Positions 23,305 to 30,081 of a stretch of DNA of 64,000 nt are shown here, piece after piece. Source of the DNA: Candidatus Bathyarchaeota archaeon (GTDB lineage Archaea > Thermoproteota > Bathyarchaeia > Bathyarchaeales > Bathycorpusculaceae); NCBI GenBank assembly GCA_026414485.1, contig JAOAIX010000005.1:1-64000 (forward strand). Direction: 5' to 3'. Position numbers and translations under genes: made by a program. A model generated the notes under the pieces. The model was given only the letters and a program-made list of their open reading frames with translations, did no database searches and was not told the DNA's origin. Each line of letters opens with the position of its first letter. Position 1 is the stretch's first letter.

Positions 23305-24537
23305 ATGAAAATAGAAGACTTCTACTTTAAAATGCCTAAACTCAAAACTGACCCCATACTAGATGATACCACTCTACGTGATGGCATTCAGATGCCTGGT
23401 TTAGCTGTAGGCCCCAAAGACGCAGCGAGAATAGCGCAACTTCTCAGCGAAGCCGGTGTAGAGCGACTTGAATTGTTCCATTATCAGGAACCTGACAAGA
23501 AGGCAGCCAAGCTAATTCACAGTTTAAAGTTAGATTGCAGAATTGCGGGTTGGTGTCGCGCAGTAAAAGAAGACATAGACAGCGCTATTGATTTAGGTTT
23601 CAAAGAAGTTGGCATTTCTCATCCTGTTTCCTACATTCATTTTAAAGCTAAATGGCCAGACAAAACTCCTGAGCAACTGCTGTCCAATGTGGTTGACGTT
23701 GTTGAGTATGCTGCTAAAGACCATGGTTTACGTGTGTTTGTTCACGGAGAAGACAGTACCCGTGCCGACTGGGAATTTGAAAAGCAATGGGTCAACGCTG
23801 TTGCCGATGCGGGTGCAGAATGTTATCGTATTTGTGATACAGTAGGCATTGGTCTGTCTGACCCTGCGGCTTCAGTAGTAAACGGTATTCCCGCCAAGGT
23901 GAAGGCTTTAAAGAAGGAAACTCGCATCAAAGCATTAGAGATTCACGCTCATGACGACTTCGGAAACGCTGTGGAAAACACCATGGCTGCTGTTCGCGCT
24001 GCTGATGGTGTGTGGGACAAAATCTATCTGAGCACCACATATCTTGGAATTGGCGAGCGGGCTGGAAACGCTGAGACTGAGAAAGTCCTGTTGAATTTGT
24101 ACCTGCATTATGGTGTCATGAAGTATGCAGGTAAAACTCAGAAACTCAAAGAGACAGCAGACTTCATCGGCAAAGCAACAGGTTATGTGATTCCTCCAAA
24201 CAAAGCAATTGTGGGCGATTATGGGTTTTCTCACGAATCAGGGATCCACACACACGGTATCATTAATGACCCCTGGACATACGAGCCTTATCCTCCAGAA
24301 TTGGTCGGAAACATAAGGCGTTTAACTATTGGCAAGCAGTCAGGTAAAGGCGGCATAAAGCATAAAATCATCGAACTTTCAGGCAAAGCTCCTAGTGATG
24401 AACAGCTAACTAAAGTGGTTGAGCGTGTCAAAGAGCTTTACGCCAACGGTCGAAGAGCCTCCTTAAAGGAGGAAGAGTTCAAAAAAATCCTGCGCTCGCT
24501 CAACCTTTTGCCTGAAACCAACGGTAACGGACGCTGA
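23305..24537 (+). CDS. Homocitrate/isopropylmalate synthase family enzyme
   Basis: A 410-residue DRE-TIM metallolyase condensing acetyl-CoA with a 2-oxoacid, or a related reaction. The catalytic DDTTLRDGIQMPG carries the metal-binding Asp and DRE-type Arg-Asp. EIHAHDDFGNAVENTMAA supplies the HxH metal ligands, and GERAGNAETEKVLL is the substrate loop. Then come FSHESGIHTHGI and a C-terminal helical region. It lacks the long C-terminal Leu-binding domain of LeuA, so feedback control of that type is unlikely. Substrate (2-oxoglutarate, 2-oxoisovalerate, oxaloacetate) cannot be fixed from sequence; no pathway partners are nearby. Confidence 0.82.
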   Translation: MKIEDFYFKMPKLKTDPILDDTTLRDGIQMPGLAVGPKDAARIAQLLSEAGVERLELFHYQEPDKKAAKLIHSLKLDCRIAGWCRAVKEDIDSAIDLGFKEVGISHPVSYIHFKAKWPDKTPEQLLSNVVDVVEYAAKDHGLRVFVHGEDSTRADWEFEKQWVNAVADAGAECYRICDTVGIGLSDPAASVVNGIPAKVKALKKETRIKALEIHAHDDFGNAVENTMAAVRAADGVWDKIYLSTTYLGIGERAGNAETEKVLLNLYLHYGVMKYAGKTQKLKETADFIGKATGYVIPPNKAIVGDYGFSHESGIHTHGIINDPWTYEPYPPELVGNIRRLTIGKQSGKGGIKHKIIELSGKAPSDEQLTKVVERVKELYANGRRASLKEEEFKKILRSLNLLPETNGNGR

Positions 24538-24787
24538 ACACTTGACGTTTTTCTGTCTCTTTATTCTTTAAGTTTTTTCGTCTTGTCTATTGCAAAGTAG
24601 GTTTGACATACCTGTGGGTTTATAGTGCGTTGTTTTCAACTTGCCTATGGTGGTATGTTTTACGTTGCCTTGTTGTAGCTTGGTTGTGCCTTGTTTTTTA
24701 TGGGTTGTTTCTTGCAGGTTGCGACGTGTATCGATGAGTTTCGATAGTTATCAATAGGCTTATATATTTATTGATTGATATCAATCT
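24538..24787. other. Noncoding GT-rich stretch with stomatin-operon promoter
   Basis: I see no gene in this 250-base gap. The plus strand is strikingly rich in T and G, with repeated TTG/TTGCC words at about 24630-24715, unlike the flanking genes. The last 30 bases hold the promoter: TATATATTTA at 24760-24769 and a perfect 14-base palindrome GATTGATATCAATC at 24773-24786. Further TATCGAT/ATCAATA-type half-sites lie at 24729-24756. Confidence 0.5.
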
Positions 24788-24796
24788 TTGGTAACG

Positions 24797-25249
24797 ATGA
24801 AGGTCACTCTCACTGTAAAAGCTGACGAACTGAAAATTGCTCAACTGCTCTCCAAATTCGCAGAAAAATATCGCATGGTCTACAAGCTAAACCGCCAAGC
24901 TGAGGGCTACCTGCTTGATGTAGAGTTGAACAGTGAAGACTTCGGCGAGCTCATCCGGCGCCTGAATCATCTCAAGGATGCCCAGTTTAAAATTGAAGAA
25001 ATACGCGGCGGCGGCATGCTTGACAAGTTTAACGTCAGTCTAACCAGAACTAACGTGGATGCCTTAATTGGTAAAGAAGGGCTTGCGAAAACCGATATAG
25101 ACCCCATGGACGGTGGCGTGGTCAAAGTTAACGGCGAAATCTGGCTTTCACGTTCTGCTGATGAATGCCTAATCAAGGAGGGCTCCAAAGTGAGGGTGAT
25201 TCGCATCGAGGGAGTTACCTTGATAGTTGAAGGAGTAAATGAAAAATAA
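24797..25249 (+). CDS. NfeD-like OB-fold protein
   Basis: A 150-residue protein. The C-terminal half (about 80-150) is an NfeD C-terminal OB fold: ALIGKEGLAKTDIDPMDGG, then VKVNGEIWLSRS and EGSKVRVIRIEGVTLIVE. The N-terminal half is a separate alpha/beta domain not usual for NfeD, with no membrane spans. NfeD proteins accompany stomatins and are thought to form a membrane-quality complex. ATG 24797 lies where transcription should start, suggesting a leaderless mRNA; TTG 24788 is an alternative. Its stop overlaps the stomatin ATG. Confidence 0.85.
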   Translation: MKVTLTVKADELKIAQLLSKFAEKYRMVYKLNRQAEGYLLDVELNSEDFGELIRRLNHLKDAQFKIEEIRGGGMLDKFNVSLTRTNVDALIGKEGLAKTDIDPMDGGVVKVNGEIWLSRSADECLIKEGSKVRVIRIEGVTLIVEGVNEK

Positions 25250-26172
25250 TGTTTGAACTTGAAATAATTGCCCTAATAGTCGCTGTACTTGTCGTGACTT
25301 TGTTTTCGCTTTCCATCAAGAAAGTTAACCAGTACGAAAAAGGCATTGTAGAAAGATTCAACGCCTATGAGAAAACAGTGGAACCAGGTTTACGTATAAT
25401 CACACCTTTCATAGAGCGAATTTACCGTGTGAACATGCGTGAGCAAGTCATTGACGTGCCACCTCAAGAAATAATCACCGAGGACAATGTAGTTGTCACA
25501 ATAGATGCAGTGATATACTATCAAGTTATCGACCCAAAACGCGCCCTATATGAAGTTGAAGACTTTGAACTCGCCATCGTGAAGCTTGCGCAGACCACTT
25601 TGCGTAACATAGTTGGCGAAATGAGTCTTGATGTCTGCCTAACCAGCCGCGAAAAAATCAATGTAGAACTCAGAAGCGTTCTTGACCAAGCCACTGATAA
25701 GTGGGGCACCAAAGTCAATCGCATCGAACTGCAACGTATTGATCCGCCTGCTGACATACAGATGGCAATGCATAAACAAAAGACTGCTGAACAAGAAAGA
25801 CGGCAACTGAGATTGCTTGCAACTGGTAGGAAAGAAGCTGCTGCGCAGGAAAAAGAGGCTGCTATTCTCAAGGCGCAGGGCGAGAAGCAGGCTGCTATTC
25901 TCCAGGCTGAGGGTCGAGCAAAAGCTGTTGAACTCGTAGCGGAGGCTGAAGCTAAAGCTGTCAAAGTAGTTTCGGAGGCAGCAAACCAGTACTTCAAAGA
26001 GTATGCTCAACTTAACAAGAAACTTGACATAATACGTGACACGTTCAGCCAGCAAACCAAAATTGTAGTTCCTGCCAACTCCGAAATCCTCAACGTTATC
26101 GGTCTTGAAGGCGCAACGATAGTGCCGACCGCTAAAGATGCTAAACGTGCTGAAACTGAAACAAGCAAGTAA
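25249..26172 (+). CDS. Stomatin/slipin (SPFH/Band 7) protein
   Basis: A 307-residue membrane-associated scaffold. An N-terminal membrane segment (ELEIIALIVAVLVVTLFSL) is followed by the SPFH domain with RIITPFIERIYRVNMREQ and VVVTIDAVIYYQVIDP. Then comes a long Ala/Glu/Lys-rich coiled coil (about residues 185-250) and a C-terminal tail. It is translationally coupled to NfeD, the classic NfeD-stomatin pair. It is expected to form ring oligomers at the inner face of the membrane. Confidence 0.93.
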   Translation: MFELEIIALIVAVLVVTLFSLSIKKVNQYEKGIVERFNAYEKTVEPGLRIITPFIERIYRVNMREQVIDVPPQEIITEDNVVVTIDAVIYYQVIDPKRALYEVEDFELAIVKLAQTTLRNIVGEMSLDVCLTSREKINVELRSVLDQATDKWGTKVNRIELQRIDPPADIQMAMHKQKTAEQERRQLRLLATGRKEAAAQEKEAAILKAQGEKQAAILQAEGRAKAVELVAEAEAKAVKVVSEAANQYFKEYAQLNKKLDIIRDTFSQQTKIVVPANSEILNVIGLEGATIVPTAKDAKRAETETSK

Positions 26173-26191
26173 ACGGGGGGGAAACCAGCCT

Positions 26192-26503
26192 TTGGATTTT
26201 CTGTTGTTTCCCTTTGTTTTCTCGATATTGGTTATCCTAATTGTAGTGATAGCTGCTGTTATTTCCATAGCGAAAAGTGGAAAGCAACAACAAAGTCATC
26301 TCTACCGCTCTCAGAGAGGGCAAACTTATGTGCCAGGCGAGTTCAATGGTCAAATGGAACTTGATTTAAGGTTGCCTTACCGCAGATTTAGACAGCTTTA
26401 TCCCGCCAGCAGATTAACCTACGAAGAGTACAAGCAGCTGCAAATGCGAAGTGCTTTTCGGCGTTCTTTGAGTTCACAAGAAAATAAGCGCATGGTTAGA
26501 TAA
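26192..26503 (+). CDS. Small single-span membrane protein in stomatin operon
   Basis: A 103-residue protein with one N-terminal hydrophobic helix of about 30 residues (from LDFLLFPFVFSIL to AAVISIAK) and a hydrophilic, Arg/Gln-rich cytoplasmic tail. I place the start at TTG 26192, about 10 bases after a G-run and 19 bases after the stomatin stop; upstream in-frame codons lie inside stomatin. I do not recognise the family. Position suggests it belongs to the NfeD-stomatin membrane complex. Confidence 0.6.
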   Translation: MDFLLFPFVFSILVILIVVIAAVISIAKSGKQQQSHLYRSQRGQTYVPGEFNGQMELDLRLPYRRFRQLYPASRLTYEEYKQLQMRSAFRRSLSSQENKRMVR

Positions 26504-26566
26504 AAAATCCTTTTACACCTTTTTACTTAGTTTATGTATGTTAAAAAAACCAAAAAATGAAAAAAC

Positions 26567-27730
26567 TTATAGTAGGTGCCTTGCGATGCCGACAAGTTTT
26601 GGTTTTCGCATTAGAACCTTTGCCAACACTGATAGTTTGGCGCCTCTGGCAAACTCGATTATGTCTTCAGGTTTGAGGGCATCTGCTAGGTAGTTTAAGT
26701 CGCCGTCGGAGAGTTTCTCTAGAGTTTCGCGGAGTTTTTCTACCTTCTTCAGATGTTTACCTCTTTCTTCCCACCAGCCCTCATTAAACTTGGATAGTGC
26801 CTTTTTTGATACGTCGTTTTTCTTGAGGCATTCGGTGATGACGTCTGCTGCCATCTGGCCTGAGATGACGGCTTCTTTTATGCCGCCTCCATGGATGGGG
26901 TTTACGTGGTTGGCGCCTTCACCGCACAGTACAAAACCGTTCGCCACCATATCTTTGACCATGCCGCCGACGGGGACACATCCAGCGTTGACCTCTAGAA
27001 TCGAACCCTTACTTATCTCAGGGTGCAGCTTCAAAAATTCGTCTAGGTAAGCTTTTGGTTTTTTGTCCTGTGGGATAATTCCAAGTCCTACGTTGGCGCG
27101 GTGTTCGCCTTTCGGAAAAACCCAAACGTAACCACGAGGCGCTAGGACGCTAGAAAGATAGATGTGGATGAGGTCAGGTACAGTGTCTATGTTGGTCATT
27201 TCATATTGTATGCATGAGTCAATCAGGTTCACCTTGGAGAAGACGCCTAACGCTTGATGTCTCAGAGATGATTCAGCACCCGTGGCGCAGACTATCATTC
27301 TGGCTTTGTCTTCAAATGTGTTTCCCAGAAATTCGCCTTTTACACCTATAAAGTAGCCTTTGTCATCTTTGATTAATTCTGAGATGAAGGTGTTTGCCTG
27401 AACCGTAGCGCCTGCTTTGACAGCTTCTTCTGCAAGCCACTTATCAAAAACTTTGCGCTCCAGAACAAAGCCGCCTTCAGACAATATGGCATCCAAATAT
27501 CGGCCGTCAGGTGCATACAGTCGGGCACCCTTAATTTTCTGGGCGATACACCGTTCAGGAACTTTACCGATGAAATTTTGTGATGCTTCACTGATGCCTT
27601 CACCGCAGCGTTTTGGGGCGCCAATTTCAGCACGTTTATCATAAACTTTTACAGAGAAACCGTTTTCTGCCAACTTTTTCGCACAGGAGGTTCCTGCAGG
27701 TCCTGCTCCAATTACGATCACGTCATTCAT
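26567..27730 (-). CDS. Geranylgeranyl reductase family flavoprotein
   Basis: A 387-residue FAD enzyme that saturates the isoprenoid chains of archaeal lipids (digeranylgeranylglycerophospholipid reductase). The FAD-binding DVIVIGAGPAGTSCAKKL is followed by the family motif GAPKRCGEGIS with the Cys important for activity. GYVWVFPKGEHRANVGLGI and GEGANHVNPIHGGGIKEA are typical of the group. Its ATG overlaps the stop of a ferredoxin gene, which may provide the electrons; ferredoxin has been shown to serve this role in Methanosarcina. Confidence 0.92.
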   Translation of the reverse strand: MNDVIVIGAGPAGTSCAKKLAENGFSVKVYDKRAEIGAPKRCGEGISEASQNFIGKVPERCIAQKIKGARLYAPDGRYLDAILSEGGFVLERKVFDKWLAEEAVKAGATVQANTFISELIKDDKGYFIGVKGEFLGNTFEDKARMIVCATGAESSLRHQALGVFSKVNLIDSCIQYEMTNIDTVPDLIHIYLSSVLAPRGYVWVFPKGEHRANVGLGIIPQDKKPKAYLDEFLKLHPEISKGSILEVNAGCVPVGGMVKDMVANGFVLCGEGANHVNPIHGGGIKEAVISGQMAADVITECLKKNDVSKKALSKFNEGWWEERGKHLKKVEKLRETLEKLSDGDLNYLADALKPEDIIEFARGAKLSVLAKVLMRKPKLVGIARHLL

Positions 27731-27903
27731 TCTTTAGTCACCTCTATAGCTGCTACGGGGCAAGCTTTCTCGCAAACACCGCAGAGGGTGCATAACTTTT
27801 TGTCGTGGATTATGTTGTCTTTTAACTCTATAGCTGCTACCGGGCAAACGGAAACGCATCCTCCACACCGGAGGCATTTGTTGTTGTTTATGTTCCAAGT
27901 CAT
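27727..27903 (-). CDS. 2[4Fe-4S] ferredoxin, partner of geranylgeranyl reductase
   Basis: A 58-residue ferredoxin with two complete cluster motifs: CLRCGGCVSVCPVAAIE and CTLCGVCEKACPVAAIE. ATG 27903 gives MTWNINNNKC. The stop TGA (27727-27729) overlaps the ATG of the geranylgeranyl reductase, so translation is coupled. It most likely delivers low-potential electrons for lipid double-bond reduction. It is divergent from an HxlR regulator with a palindrome between them. Confidence 0.92.
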   Translation of the reverse strand: MTWNINNNKCLRCGGCVSVCPVAAIELKDNIIHDKKLCTLCGVCEKACPVAAIEVTKE

Positions 27904-27947
27904 GAAGCCTCAACCTTGCTGGTTTGGTGTATTTTCTATACTTTGTT

Positions 27948-27965
27948 TGATAAGTAAACTTATCA
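27948..27965. promoter_or_regulatory. TGATAAG-TAAA-CTTATCA operator between divergent genes
   Basis: A perfect 18-base inverted repeat sits between the ferredoxin-GGR operon (start 27903) and the HxlR-type regulator (start about 28010). It directly precedes the regulator's TATA-like CTTATAAATC at 27974-27983. A minus-strand TATA-like TATAGAAAAT lies at about 27930-27940. This position could control both promoters. Confidence 0.55.
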
Positions 27966-28009
27966 GGCAGATTCTTATAAATCAGCAAGTAAGCCAAGCT
28001 ACACCGAGT

Positions 28010-28471
28010 GTGGAAACCGTGAGCGCTAAGATCATTCTTAGCACTGAACTCCGCAAGCTAATCGAAACCCGTTTAGAGCAAACCCTCAAAGGTATAGAGG
28101 ACACTATGGCAAAAATAATTGAGAAACAAGAACTGAACCCAAAAGCATTGCAAGAAGAACTCAAAAGTTTAGAAGAAACCTTCAACCTTGTATTTCAAAG
28201 ATGGAACCTAGAAATCCTCTATACACTGTTTTTAAAAGAGACTATAGGGTTTGGAGAGCTGAAAAAAGTTTTGGGTGTTAACTCCCGAACTTTAAGCGAC
28301 AAACTCAAAATGCTCACTAAGTATGGTTACCTAAAAAGAGAAGTGGCCCACGGTCCACCATTGCGAGTGCAGTATGCTTTGACAACTAACGGCAAAAACA
28401 CGGTGTTGCTAGCTTTACCTCTACTGTATTACTCAAGTGCAATCAGTACAGCAGTGAATACGAATCAATAA
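28010..28471 (+). CDS. HxlR-like winged-helix regulator
   Basis: A 153-residue protein with an N-terminal helical segment (about 1-65, charged, possibly a dimerisation coil). The winged-helix domain follows: RWNLEILYTLFLKETIGFGE, then VNSRTLSDKLKMLTKYGYLKRE and the wing PPLRVQYALTTNG. The pattern is that of HxlR/MarR-like repressors, but HxlR proteins usually carry an N-terminal Cys that I do not see. GTG 28010 or GTG 28019 would follow the TATA at 27974 by about 30 bases. It may control the divergent lipid-reduction genes. Confidence 0.75.
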   Translation: METVSAKIILSTELRKLIETRLEQTLKGIEDTMAKIIEKQELNPKALQEELKSLEETFNLVFQRWNLEILYTLFLKETIGFGELKKVLGVNSRTLSDKLKMLTKYGYLKREVAHGPPLRVQYALTTNGKNTVLLALPLLYYSSAISTAVNTNQ

Positions 28472-28473
28472 GT

Positions 28474-28971
28474 TTAGCTTTGCATTTTGCCCATCACATT
28501 AATCTTTGTGGTTTCTTTAACGGTTTCAAAAACCATGCACGTTAAGGTTTTCTCCAACCCCGTTATGAGGCGTAGCTTATCCACCACAAATTTTCCCACA
28601 GTGTCCACACTTTCCGCTCGCAATTTAATCAACAAGTCATAGTCGCCTGTTATGATGTGTACTTCTTGTACTTCGGCGAACTTGGCAATTTCCTCAGCTA
28701 CTGTTCGCTGGGAGACAGGTGCACCATCCACTTTGGATGTGTATGAGACAGAAGCTAAAATGAATGCTGAGGTTCCCACGCCCAGTTTTTTTGCATCTAC
28801 AATTGCCCTGTAATTTTGAATTATGCCCTGCTCTTCCATTCGTTTGATTTTTGCAAAAACGGTGGTCAGTGGCGTGTTGATTTTTTTGGCGATTTGTTTT
28901 GCGGTAAGTTGGCTGTCTTCTTGGATTAGTGAAAGTATGGCGCGGTCTTTATCGTCGAGTTTAACAGACAT
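28474..28971 (-). CDS. Lrp/AsnC family transcriptional regulator
   Basis: A 165-residue regulator. An N-terminal helix-turn-helix (DDKDRAILSLIQEDSQLTAK, TPLTTVFAKIKRMEEQGII) is followed by the RAM ligand-binding domain (SAFILASVSY, VQEVHIITGDYDLLIKL, LTCMVFETVKET). ATG 28971. It is divergent from an asparagine synthetase gene, an arrangement like E. coli asnC-asnA. A palindrome lies four bases upstream of its start, suggesting autorepression. Confidence 0.93.
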   Translation of the reverse strand: MSVKLDDKDRAILSLIQEDSQLTAKQIAKKINTPLTTVFAKIKRMEEQGIIQNYRAIVDAKKLGVGTSAFILASVSYTSKVDGAPVSQRTVAEEIAKFAEVQEVHIITGDYDLLIKLRAESVDTVGKFVVDKLRLITGLEKTLTCMVFETVKETTKINVMGKMQS

Positions 28972-28974
28972 AAC

Positions 28975-28987
28975 TGTAATTATTACA
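28975..28987. promoter_or_regulatory. TGTAAT-T-ATTACA palindrome (candidate Lrp/AsnC operator)
   Basis: A 13-base perfect palindrome sits four bases before the regulator's ATG, over the expected transcription start; a minus-strand TATTTATAG TATA-like element is at about 28999-29008. For the divergent asparagine synthetase, TTATAATAAA at about 29037-29046 is a plausible TATA box. Confidence 0.5.
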
Positions 28988-29098
28988 AGATTAATCTATA
29001 AATAAATATGTTTTTTTGGAATATTTACGAGATTTGTTATAATAAATTTATTAAATAGTGTGGTATATCCGTTCTGCATAAAGTTGAGATGATCCATC

Positions 29099-30076
29099 TT
29101 GAAGACTGTCCAGCAAACTATTCCAGCAAGTGAGTTGCCAAAACCGTTAGATCAATTAACTGAAAGTGAAATTGAACGAAAAGCCTGTATAGGCAAAGTG
29201 ATGACCTACACGCTCCGAAATCTCACAAATAAATTTGTCGACAGCGGTTTTCAGTGGTTGTTGCCTGTTGCTCTATCCCAGTCCACAGACCCACTCTGGC
29301 CTGACCCTGGCGCTTCCATAGAAAAACGCATTGAAGTGGACATCTATGGGCATCAGGTTCGCACAACCGCCAGTATGATCATCCATAAACTGATTGCTTC
29401 ATCCCTTGTTTACCCAAAATTGTTCATTTTGTCTCCTAACATACGCATTGAAAAAGCTGAACGTGCTCAAACAGGTAAACACATCTATGAATTCACTCAG
29501 CTTGACTTTGAAGTTCAAAACGCTACTTCCAAGGACATATTCGCCCTGGTAGAGGACGCCTTGATTGGCTTGGTTTCAGGTCTCAAGTGTGATATGAAAA
29601 GTGAATTAACTGCACTCTGTAGGTGTGATGCTCTGCAGGTTCCCAAGAAAGGCTTCAAAATCTACGATAAAGAAGACCTTGAAGCTGAATACGGCGCAAA
29701 CTGGGAGGCTGAACTTGCATCAGCCATAAAAGACCCAGTGTGGGTAACTAACATCCCGCGTGAATTCTACGACTTTGAAGACTTCGGCACTGGCAAATGG
29801 GACAATTATGACCTGTTTCTGCCGCAGTTTGGTGAAGTGCTGTCAGGTGCAAAGCGTGAATGGGAATACAGCAAGATCTTCAAGAAAATAGAGCGTGACG
29901 GTGTCCGCAAAGAAAACTATTCTCTGCTAATCAAGTTAGCAAAGGAAGGAAAAATAAAGCCTTCAGCGGGTGCCGGTATAGGCATTGAGCGTCTCGTCGG
30001 GTGGATAGCCGGCGTCAGACACATCGCAGAAACACAGCCCTTCCCCAGAGTGCCTGGTAGAGTACATCAACTCTAA
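29099..30076 (+). CDS. Archaeal asparagine synthetase (AsnRS-like catalytic domain)
   Basis: A 325-residue class II aminoacyl-tRNA synthetase catalytic core without the anticodon-binding OB domain. Motif 2-like FTQLDFEVQNAT and motif 3 AGAGIGIERLVGWIAGVRHI are clear, ending with PFPRVPGR, as in AspRS/AsnRS. Proteins of this form in Pyrococcus have been shown to make asparagine from aspartate and ammonia with ATP. The start is TTG 29099. The adjacent Lrp/AsnC regulator and the PEPCK downstream suggest a nitrogen and carbon metabolism context. Confidence 0.9.
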   Translation: MKTVQQTIPASELPKPLDQLTESEIERKACIGKVMTYTLRNLTNKFVDSGFQWLLPVALSQSTDPLWPDPGASIEKRIEVDIYGHQVRTTASMIIHKLIASSLVYPKLFILSPNIRIEKAERAQTGKHIYEFTQLDFEVQNATSKDIFALVEDALIGLVSGLKCDMKSELTALCRCDALQVPKKGFKIYDKEDLEAEYGANWEAELASAIKDPVWVTNIPREFYDFEDFGTGKWDNYDLFLPQFGEVLSGAKREWEYSKIFKKIERDGVRKENYSLLIKLAKEGKIKPSAGAGIGIERLVGWIAGVRHIAETQPFPRVPGRVHQL

Positions 30077-30081
30077 CAACG

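Noticed and set aside
27734-27997. An 87-residue open frame overlapping the ferredoxin
   Set aside because: The other frame encodes a perfect two-cluster ferredoxin with ATGA coupling to GGR; this one is Arg-rich and unrelated.
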